A stretch of 64,000 bases of DNA from Tamlana sp. I1 (GTDB taxonomy: Bacteria > Bacteroidota > Bacteroidia > Flavobacteriales > Flavobacteriaceae), in assembly GCF_015355625.1 (NCBI RefSeq), contig NZ_JACLAF010000010.1, forward strand, positions 62,001 through 126,000, read 5' to 3'. Position numbers and translations under genes: made by a program. Shown one piece after another: positions 1 through 6,384 of this stretch. Position 1 is the first letter of the stretch. Each line of letters starts with the position of its first letter. Under the pieces are notes generated by a model. The model had not been told where the DNA came from, searched no databases, and was given only the letters and a program-made list of their open reading frames with translations.

Positions 1-294
1 TGAGTAAATCCCTTTGTCGTCGTAAACCACAATAGCACTATCGGTGTTTACCCCTAAAATACGGGCTTCTTTTTGAAATTGTTCTGCGGAAGGAAACGCG
101 CTTGGAAAGGCATCTTCAATATTGCTGAATTTTTGTTTAATATCAAAAAAACGCGCATTCGGAATTTGTTCTGAAGCATCATTAAATACTTTAGCAATGG
201 TTCCGTCTAGAACCACAAGGTTTGGTGCCTCTATATGCTTAGACAACCATGAAACAGAAACAACAGGTTCGGTTAATGTTAATTTATTGGACAT
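1..294 (-). CDS. Rhodanese-type sulfurtransferase, N-terminal part (cut by window edge)
   Basis: Reading on the minus strand from an ATG at 294 gives 98 codons with no stop before the window ends, so the C-terminal part is missing. The protein begins MSNKLTLTEPVVSVSWL and continues with LVVLDGTIAKV and ARFFDI, then SAIVVYDDKGIYS. This is the pattern of the inactive N-terminal rhodanese domain of thiosulfate/3-mercaptopyruvate sulfurtransferases, which move a sulfane sulfur to a thiol acceptor or cyanide. The catalytic cysteine sits in the second domain and is outside the window, so activity cannot be judged. The family assignment is made by eye; the fit of start codon and conserved spacing is good. 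Confidence 0.8.
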   Translation of the reverse strand, partial: MSNKLTLTEPVVSVSWLSKHIEAPNLVVLDGTIAKVFNDASEQIPNARFFDIKQKFSNIEDAFPSAFPSAEQFQKEARILGVNTDSAIVVYDDKGIYS

Positions 295-348
295 GAGCGT
301 TTAAATTGATTATTTATTATTGAAGGGGTGTTGGATATTGATTACTAG

Positions 349-390
349 TTATTTGTTATTTGTTGTTGGTTGTTGGTTGTTGGTTTTTAG
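349..390. repeat. Phased heptamer array (TTATTTG/TTGTTGG)
   Basis: Two TTATTTG units are followed in phase by three TTGTTGG units and a TTTTTAG unit, giving a strict 7-base period from 349 to 390. It lies in the short gap between the sulfurtransferase start and the end of the next gene. The tail TTGGTTTTTAGC recurs at 60889-60900 next to an OsmC gene. No coding role is visible. Confidence 0.75.
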
Positions 391-418
391 CATATTGCCT
401 CCTGCATAAAGTAATTTA

Positions 419-673
419 TTATTCAAATGGTTCCTTAGGTAGAGCTAATAAATTCTTAACATATCTCTTATTATTATACGGTTTACCGTTTTTCATTACT
501 TCAAATAATTCAACAGCTAAACATTGTCCAATCAGTTGTCTTGATTGAAAATCATCAAAACCTTCCTTTTTCAACCTATCAAATGTTTCTTTTGTTTCTG
601 GAGGAGTATTATCCTTTAGTTGATTCTTTATTATATCAAAAATCTGCTCTCTTAACTTCTCATTTGTTTCCAT
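419..673 (-). CDS. Small conserved hypothetical protein (84 aa)
   Basis: The protein starts METNEKLREQIFDII and ends LPKEPFE. It is mostly charged and predicted helical, with no signal peptide, membrane segment or cysteine-rich motif, so it is probably a soluble cytoplasmic protein. The pattern of amphipathic helices (NPP-type turn at DNTPPETKETF, then LIGQCLAVELFEVM) looks like a real, selected protein rather than chance. I recall similar short proteins as common in Flavobacteriaceae but no function. It lies alone on the minus strand between the sulfurtransferase and the symporter, with short repeats on both sides. A function cannot be assigned from the sequence. Confidence 0.7.
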   Translation of the reverse strand: METNEKLREQIFDIIKNQLKDNTPPETKETFDRLKKEGFDDFQSRQLIGQCLAVELFEVMKNGKPYNNKRYVKNLLALPKEPFE

Positions 674-810
674 TTACTTTAAAAATATTAAGGCAATCGT
701 GTTTTGTTTTCCCTTTAAACAGTCAAAAAACACTACGTTTTATGAGTTATTCGTCACTAGTTTTCAACTTATAGCATACAGTATAAAACATAACGCTTAT
801 CGCTTACTCC

Positions 811-845
811 CAACTTTCCACTTTTAATTTCTAACTTTTAACTTT
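811..845. repeat. Phased heptamer array (YAACTTT type)
   Basis: Five units in strict 7-base phase: CAACTTT, CCACTTT, TAATTTC, TAACTTT, TAACTTT. The array ends five bases before the stop codon position (851) of the minus-strand symporter gene, so it would lie just beyond the end of that reading frame. No hairpin with a T-run is visible. Confidence 0.7.
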
Positions 846-850
846 CAAAA

Positions 851-2176
851 TCATCTAACTGCTTCATAATTATCATCCCATTCTTCAGGTTTTGGCTCAT
901 GTAATTTTCCTAAAGATTTGGCAACCATCATAGAAACGGTAGCATCACCAGTTACATTTACCACAGTTCTTAACATATCTAAAGGCCTATCAACAGCAAA
1001 AATTAAGGCAATTCCAATAGGTAATAATTCCGCAGGAAAACCAATCGATTCTAATACAATAACCAACATAACTAGTCCAGCACTTGGCACGGCAGCACTA
1101 CCAATGGAAGCCAATAAAGCGGTAACAATAATAACCAACTGATTGGTAAACGTTAGCCCTTCTGGCCAAATAACTTGCATGATAAAAACCGCTGCAATCC
1201 CTTGATATAGACTGGTTCCATCCATATTTACGGTAGCCCCAACAGGCAGCACAAATCCAGAAACTTCTTTATCGACTCCCAAATGTTCTTCAACACGTTC
1301 CATGGTTACAGGCAAGGTTGCCGCACTACTGCTGGTTGAAAATGCTAACAATTGCGCCGGACTTATTTGTTTTAAAAACCACATAGGTGATTTCTTTACG
1401 TAGACGCCAACTAAAAGCAGATAAAAACAAATCATTAATACCAGTCCGCCAATAACACAAAGTGAATATAAAAGAAGCTTAAGAAGTATTTCAACATCAT
1501 CGAAAGCCACAATAACATTGGCTAATAAAGCAAAAACAGCATAAGGTGCAAATAACATGATTAAATCTACCATTTTCATTACCACATCGTTTAAAGAATC
1601 GAAGAAATCTACTAATGGTTTTGCTTTCTTTTCACCAATTAAAAGCAGACAAATACCAACAAATAAGGCAAAAAAGATGATTTGAAGCATGGAAGCTTCT
1701 GTAAATGATTTAAAAATATTGCTTGGAAAAATATCAATTAAAGCCTGTAATGGTCCTGCATCTTTTTGGGCATGCGCTTTCATGAGTTTATCGGTAACTC
1801 CGGCATCATTTTCATATTTTAATTTAATTTTTTCAATAGTATCTTGTGGCATACCATCACCAGGTTTAACCAAATTTACTATGCTTAACCCAATAATAAT
1901 GGCCACTAAAGTTGTAGAAATATAAATGGAAATGGTGCGCAAGCCCATAGATTTTATTTTGGAAATATCTTTTAAATCTGAAATTCCTTTAATTAAAGAC
2001 GCTAGAATTAAAGGCACTGCAATAAGCTTAAGCAAATTGATGAAAATGGTTCCAAAAGGCGCTATCCAATCTGATACAAACCCCTTTCCTCCATTTATAG
2101 AATTCATTATGAAGCCAAAAATGACTCCTAAAACCATGCCTATTATAATCTTCCAATGTAATGCTAGTTTCTTCAT
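851..2176 (-). CDS. Dicarboxylate/amino acid:cation symporter (DAACS family)
   Basis: A 441-residue membrane protein of the sodium/proton:dicarboxylate (glutamate transporter) family, which imports C4-dicarboxylates or acidic amino acids across the inner membrane. Hydrophobic segments run through the whole length, starting LHWKIIIGMVLGVIFG. The first re-entrant hairpin shows the serine-rich STSSSAATLPVT motif (about residues 282-293), followed by VGATVNMDGTSLY in TM7, and AVPSAGLVML then DRPLDMLRT near the C-terminus. All are family hallmarks. Length is normal. Substrate cannot be read off: GltP-, GltT- and DctA-type proteins share these motifs. It is a single-gene unit on the minus strand. 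Confidence 0.93.
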   Translation of the reverse strand: MKKLALHWKIIIGMVLGVIFGFIMNSINGGKGFVSDWIAPFGTIFINLLKLIAVPLILASLIKGISDLKDISKIKSMGLRTISIYISTTLVAIIIGLSIVNLVKPGDGMPQDTIEKIKLKYENDAGVTDKLMKAHAQKDAGPLQALIDIFPSNIFKSFTEASMLQIIFFALFVGICLLLIGEKKAKPLVDFFDSLNDVVMKMVDLIMLFAPYAVFALLANVIVAFDDVEILLKLLLYSLCVIGGLVLMICFYLLLVGVYVKKSPMWFLKQISPAQLLAFSTSSSAATLPVTMERVEEHLGVDKEVSGFVLPVGATVNMDGTSLYQGIAAVFIMQVIWPEGLTFTNQLVIIVTALLASIGSAAVPSAGLVMLVIVLESIGFPAELLPIGIALIFAVDRPLDMLRTVVNVTGDATVSMMVAKSLGKLHEPKPEEWDDNYEAVR

Positions 2177-2359
2177 TTGCTATGTTCTTTCTAAGTAGTG
2201 AGCAAGATAAGTATTTTTAATTTTTTTGGAATTCTAAATAGTATATTTCTATAGATTGGGGCATTTTAGGTTTTAGATTTTATATAAATACTATGAATTT
2301 ACTAAATCGCAACATATTGCATATATCTATAACAATCTAACATTTGAAAAAAAGCGAAA

Positions 2360-2541
2360 ATGAATAAGAGACTATTGGAAAGAATAATGGAAAGTTAAGC
2401 GAAGGAAAAGTAAAAATCATTAAACGGCAATTAAAAAATAAGAGAACCAGAATTAATATGATTGCCAAACGTTTTGGAGTTTCCGATACCCAAATTCATA
2501 GGATTAAAAGAGGAGAAAATTGGAGTTCTGTAACGGAATAA
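2360..2541 (+). pseudogene. Broken small helix-turn-helix gene
   Basis: An ATG at 2360 opens a frame that stops after 12 codons (MNKRLLERIMES). A second frame, offset by one base, runs from about 2389 to a TAA at 2539-2541 and encodes GKLSEGKVKIIKRQLKNK, then IAKRFGVSDTQIHRIKRGEN and WSSVTE. The last part is a textbook helix-turn-helix (resolvase/HNH-endonuclease-tail type). This second frame has no ATG upstream: it is closed by a stop at 2365-2367. Joining the two frames by a one-base shift near 2392-2397 would give a complete protein of about 60 residues. It is therefore called a frameshifted remnant; a sequencing error or a programmed shift are alternatives. Confidence 0.55.
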
Positions 2542-2609
2542 AAATCTAGCTTCAGCTCAAAAAAAAAACATAAAGACATTATTTTCAACCAATTAAATTT
2601 TAAAACACA

Positions 2610-2657
2610 CCACGAATTCACTAATTTTTTATTCGTGTACTCGCGGCAAATTATTTA
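2610..2657. repeat. Dispersed 48-bp intergenic repeat, copy 1
   Basis: Begins CCACGAATTCACTAATTT and ends GGCAAATTATTTA. It differs at four positions from the copy at 3916-3963. The ends form an imperfect inverted pair (CCACGAAT near the left, ATTCGTG and GCGG inside), as in REP-like elements. The two copies flank the T9SS-secreted protein gene. Confidence 0.8.
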
Positions 2658-2724
2658 ACAGATTACGCAAAGTGCGCAAATCTTATATATTATTTGGGAT
2701 TTTAACGAAAACTACGAAAGTCCC

Positions 2725-3756
2725 TTAGCGTTTAATAAATTTAGATACTTGAATAACACCTTTAATTTTTAAATAATACATGCCTTGAACTAAGCTTTCA
2801 ATAGAAAGCAGTTCTCTTTTAATTTCACCTGAATTAACGACTTTTCCTAATGTTGAAAATATTATATAATCTTTACCAATTAAAGAAGTAGGCAGTTTTA
2901 TATAGGATTCAGCTGGGTTTGGAAAGATTATTATAGGCTCAAGAGTTTCATCCGGAGCCACAGCTAACACATTACTTATTTGGTACGAAGGCGAAGAAAC
3001 CGTAACAGTTTGAGTTGACCTTAATTGACTCTCCTTTTGATAGCTTTTACTTGTAACAACTGGAATTGTCACCTCCATTTCTACGCGATATTCTCCTTCA
3101 TCGGTAGCGTTAAATATATGATTGGTTTCTCCATCAATCGGTTTTTGTGTGGTAACGTTAATCCACTGATAACTGTCGGCATCTGAATTTGCTATTAGTA
3201 CATTTCCGTTTACAATAACCGAGTTATCAAAATCAACTTGATTTACGGTTACAGTTTTAGTTACAGAACAGCCATTGTCGTCTAATACAATAACCGCGTA
3301 TGTTTTTGGTTCTAAATCTGATACCAAATGATTACTAATAAAACTCCCTCCATTGATCGTGTAATTGTAAGGAGCGGTCCCTCCTGATGCAGACATATTA
3401 AGAATTCCGCTTGGGGAATTCCCTGATGCCAAAACGTCTATTACAGGTTCTAAAACAGCAGGTTCTGAAATATCAACATTTAAAAAAGCCTCTAAACCAT
3501 TAGAGTCTCTAACAAATATTTCATAATGCCCTGGACATAAATCACTAAAAATTTCGCTATGCTGAAAAAAAGGATACGAACTATAATTCAAACTGTATTC
3601 ATAAGGAGGCACGCCATTTTCAGCAAAAACAATTATCTCACCATCACAAGCTCCCTCACAACTAATATTTTGCAGATCCAAAGCAACATTTAACTCTTGT
3701 GAGAAACTAAAACAAGAAACTAATAAAAAACAAAAAAGAATATATTTTTCTCTCAT
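2725..3756 (-). CDS. Secreted SprB-repeat protein with T9SS type A sorting domain
   Basis: A 343-residue extracellular protein. Residues 1-19 are a signal peptide (REKYILFCFLLVSCFSFS, cut before Q). Two SprB-like repeats follow, each with a Gly/Pro-Tyr turn: GVPPYEYSLN about 48-57 and GGTAPYNYTINGG about 129-141, each ending in a D-x-NG turn (RDSNGLEA, LDDNGCSV). Residues about 275-343 match a type IX secretion C-terminal domain: IIFPNPAESYIKLP, then IIFSTLGKVV, then LVQGMYYLKI and a basic KFIKR end. The protein is expected to be exported through the outer membrane and anchored or released. It is much smaller than the adhesin SprB, and a specific ligand cannot be named. It stands alone between two copies of a 48-bp repeat. 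Confidence 0.85.
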   Translation of the reverse strand: MREKYILFCFLLVSCFSFSQELNVALDLQNISCEGACDGEIIVFAENGVPPYEYSLNYSSYPFFQHSEIFSDLCPGHYEIFVRDSNGLEAFLNVDISEPAVLEPVIDVLASGNSPSGILNMSASGGTAPYNYTINGGSFISNHLVSDLEPKTYAVIVLDDNGCSVTKTVTVNQVDFDNSVIVNGNVLIANSDADSYQWINVTTQKPIDGETNHIFNATDEGEYRVEMEVTIPVVTSKSYQKESQLRSTQTVTVSSPSYQISNVLAVAPDETLEPIIIFPNPAESYIKLPTSLIGKDYIIFSTLGKVVNSGEIKRELLSIESLVQGMYYLKIKGVIQVSKFIKR

Positions 3757-3915
3757 AACTAAAAATCATATTTCAAAATCCTACATATGAACGGCGAATA
3801 TAATTCTAGAAAATCAAAGAAAAATCGTATTAAGTTATATTTCGTTCAAATACACCAAAATATTTTCTAACAAAAAGATTAAAGTTTATTTTCTACAGTT
3901 GAAAGCATAAAAATG

Positions 3916-3963
3916 CCACGAATTCACTAATTTTTTATACGTGTATTCCTGGCAAATTATTTA
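3916..3963. repeat. Dispersed 48-bp intergenic repeat, copy 2
   Basis: Same orientation and 44 of 48 positions identical to 2610-2657. It sits about 160 bp beyond the other side of the T9SS-protein gene, so the gene is bracketed by direct copies about 1.3 kb apart. Confidence 0.8.
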
Positions 3964-4033
3964 TAATTAATATATTTTAACTAAACTTTCGAGCACTTAA
4001 ATTCATTGGGAGGCAGAATGTTTAATAAAAAAA

Positions 4034-4058
4034 CGTTTCGACTGCACTCAACGTGACA
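4034..4058. repeat. REP-like fragment (TTCGAC-N6-CA type)
   Basis: CGTTTCGACTGCACTCAACG followed by TGACA. The outer CGTT/AACG ends are complementary. I know this kind of short TTCGAC...TGACA sequence as a frequent intergenic repeat in Bacteroidetes. A degenerate relative lies at 60981-61003 on the other strand. Confidence 0.45.
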
Positions 4059-4101
4059 AAAAACAAAACATTTTTAAAGAAATATTTTAACAAACAAGCC
4101 T

Positions 4102-4245
4102 AGCCCCGATTGAAACGGCATCCTTTTTTGTGCTTAAGCTTATATTTCAATTTAAAGCTTTAATTAAATTGTATGCTACTCACATAATAAGATACTGAAA
4201 CAAGTTCAGTACAAAAAAGATATAGTGTAAAGCGGGAAATAGCTA
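4102..4245 (+). ncRNA. Flavo-1-like structured element, copy A
   Basis: The left part reads TAGCCCCGATTGAAACGGCA then TCCTTTTTTGT; the right part reads ACAAAAAAGATATAGTG then TAAAGCGGGAAATAGCT. AGC pairs with GCT, CCCG with CGGG, and the T-run with the A-run, closing a long variable loop of about 90 bases. The same blocks (CGGCATCCTTTTTT ... AAAAAAGATATAG ... AAAGC) occur at 17164-17247. I believe this matches the Flavo-1 RNA motif described from Flavobacteria, but that is from memory. It starts exactly where aroC ends, on the opposite strand, and could also act as a transcription stop for either direction. Confidence 0.55.
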
Positions 4246-5307
4246 CTAATGATACATTTTATTTATTAAAAAGAAATCGGCAATAACTAAGGCCGCCATG
4301 GCTTCTACGATAGGCACTGCACGTGGTACAACACATGGATCGTGACGTCCTTTGCCTTGCATTTCAACAGTGTTTCCTTCTTTATCAATCGTTTCGTATT
4401 TCTGAATAAGGGTTGCCACAGGTTTAAAAGCCACGTTAAAATAGATATCCATACCGTTACTTATTCCGCCTTGAATACCTCCAGAAAAGTTTGTTTTAGT
4501 AGTTCCGTCGTTATTAAATTTATCGTTGTGATCGCTTCCGTACATGGTGCTTCCCTCAAAACCACTACCGTACTCAAAACCTTTTACAGCGTTTATAGAC
4601 AGCATGGCTTTACCTAATTCGGCATGTAATTTATCGAAAACCGGCTCACCTAAACCAACAGGTACATTTTTAATCACACAACTTACAATTCCACCAACGG
4701 TATCTCCTTTTCCGCGGACTTCTTTAATATAAGTTTCCATTTTAGCTGCCATATCTTGATCTGGACAACGCACAATATTAGATTCTATTTTTGTAAGATC
4801 TAATTCGTTGTATGGTTTATCCAGTTTCATAGTACCAACGCCCGAAACATAAGCTGTAAACTCAATATTTTTAAGCATTTGTTTGGCTATGGCCCCAGCA
4901 ACTACTCGACATGCCGTTTCGCGCGCAGAACTGCGTCCGCCACCACGATAATCACGAATGCCGTATTTTTTATCGTAAGTGTAATCGGCGTGACTTGGCC
5001 TGTAACTATCTTTTATATGCGAATAATCGTGAGATTTTTGGTTGGTATTTTCAATAACAAAACCAATGGAAGTTCCTGTAGTTACCCCCTCAAAAATCCC
5101 TGAATGAAACTTTACGGTATCTGGTTCTTTACGTTGTGTAACAATGGCAGATTGCCCTGGTTTACGTCTATCTAATTCATTTTGAATTGCATCTAAATCT
5201 AATTCGATTCCAGCAGGACAGCCGTCTATAACACCGCCTAAAGCAGGTCCGTGAGATTCGCCGTAAGTGGTTAAATTAAATAGTTTTCCGAAGGAATTAC
5301 CAGCCAT
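4246..5307 (-). CDS. aroC: Chorismate synthase
   Basis: A 353-residue enzyme catalysing the last shikimate step, conversion of 5-enolpyruvylshikimate-3-phosphate to chorismate using reduced FMN. The N-terminal [20 protein letters not shown] carries the first family signature and the catalytic histidine region. [14 protein letters not shown] and [20 protein letters not shown] (about residues 104-140) hold the phosphate- and FMN-binding residues, and [18 protein letters not shown] near the C-terminus is the third signature. Length is normal for bacteria. It is transcribed alone; a Flavo-1-like element begins at its stop codon. Confidence 0.98.
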   Translation of the reverse strand: MAGNSFGKLFNLTTYGESHGPALGGVIDGCPAGIELDLDAIQNELDRRKPGQSAIVTQRKEPDTVKFHSGIFEGVTTGTSIGFVIENTNQKSHDYSHIKDSYRPSHADYTYDKKYGIRDYRGGGRSSARETACRVVAGAIAKQMLKNIEFTAYVSGVGTMKLDKPYNELDLTKIESNIVRCPDQDMAAKMETYIKEVRGKGDTVGGIVSCVIKNVPVGLGEPVFDKLHAELGKAMLSINAVKGFEYGSGFEGSTMYGSDHNDKFNNDGTTKTNFSGGIQGGISNGMDIYFNVAFKPVATLIQKYETIDKEGNTVEMQGKGRHDPCVVPRAVPIVEAMAALVIADFFLINKMYH

Positions 5308-5494
5308 AATATATTTTTTTTGCTAAAGTAAATCTATTCTTAGAAATACGAAAACTAAAATCCACTATGCCAACAATTATTTACAAAACCGCACTTAACA
5401 ATATAATAACAATAGACTCATATTTAGATAATTATGTCTTAATATTCAATTCATACTTAAGCGTTTAATTTATGTAATTCTAAAAGTCAAGCCT

Positions 5495-6337
5495 TTGAAA
5501 ATTAAACGAAAAATTGAAATTGCAGTCATTTCCGATGTGCATTTGGGCACTTACGGTTGTCATGCCAAACATTTACTCACCTACCTAAACAGTATTGCGC
5601 CTAAAAAACTCATTCTTAATGGCGATATTATTGATATATGGCAATTTAGTAAACGGTATTTCCCAAAACCACATTTAAAAGTCATTAAAAAAATCATGTC
5701 TATGGCAGCCAATGGTGTTGAAGTGATTTACATTACGGGAAATCATGATGAAATGCTTCGGAAATTTAGCAATACCACCATTGGAAATATTTCAATTGTT
5801 GACAAATTGGTTTTAGAACTCGATGGCAAAAAAGCTTGGTTTTTTCATGGTGATGTATTCGATATTTCTATTCAAAATGCCAAATGGTTAGCGAAACTAG
5901 GGGGCTATGGTTACGATTTGCTTACCCTACTTAACAAAATGGTGAATTGGTATTTAGAAAAACGCGGGAAAGAACGGTATTCCTTATCTAAAAAGGTGAA
6001 AAACGGTGTAAAAGGCGCTGTAAAATATATTAACGATTTTGAAAAAGTAATTGCTGAAATTGCTATTGAAAACAGTTACGACTATGTGATTTGCGGACAT
6101 ATTCATCAGCCAAAAATGACATATATTGAAAACAAACAAGGCAAAACCATGTATTTGAATTCTGGCGATTGGGTTGAAAATTTTACGGCTCTAGAATATC
6201 AATTTAAACGATGGAAAATTTACAATTTTAGTCAGGATAAATTAGCACCTTTTATTGTTCATGATGATTTTGCCGAAATGGAAATTAAAGACTTAATTGC
6301 TGCCATTACCATATTACCACAAAATTCAAATGAATAG
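5495..6337 (+). CDS. LpxH-like metallophosphoesterase
   Basis: A 280-residue calcineurin-like phosphoesterase. Metal-binding blocks are in order: AVISDVHLGTYG (DxH, about residues 11-22), LNGDIIDIW (GDxxD, 41-49), YITGNHDEML (GNHD, 79-88), and VICGHIHQPK (GHxH, about 206-215). Families of this kind include UDP-2,3-diacylglucosamine diphosphatase, which acts in lipid A synthesis at the inner-membrane surface, and that is the likeliest role. The protein is longer than E. coli LpxH, so another phosphoesterase role remains possible. The start is TTG: no in-frame ATG occurs before the DxH motif. It is a single gene between divergent and convergent neighbours. Confidence 0.85.
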   Translation: MKIKRKIEIAVISDVHLGTYGCHAKHLLTYLNSIAPKKLILNGDIIDIWQFSKRYFPKPHLKVIKKIMSMAANGVEVIYITGNHDEMLRKFSNTTIGNISIVDKLVLELDGKKAWFFHGDVFDISIQNAKWLAKLGGYGYDLLTLLNKMVNWYLEKRGKERYSLSKKVKNGVKGAVKYINDFEKVIAEIAIENSYDYVICGHIHQPKMTYIENKQGKTMYLNSGDWVENFTALEYQFKRWKIYNFSQDKLAPFIVHDDFAEMEIKDLIAAITILPQNSNE

Positions 6338-6384
6338 CTTATTTTGAAGGTTTGCCTCTATTTTCAGTTGAAAACTATTAATTA

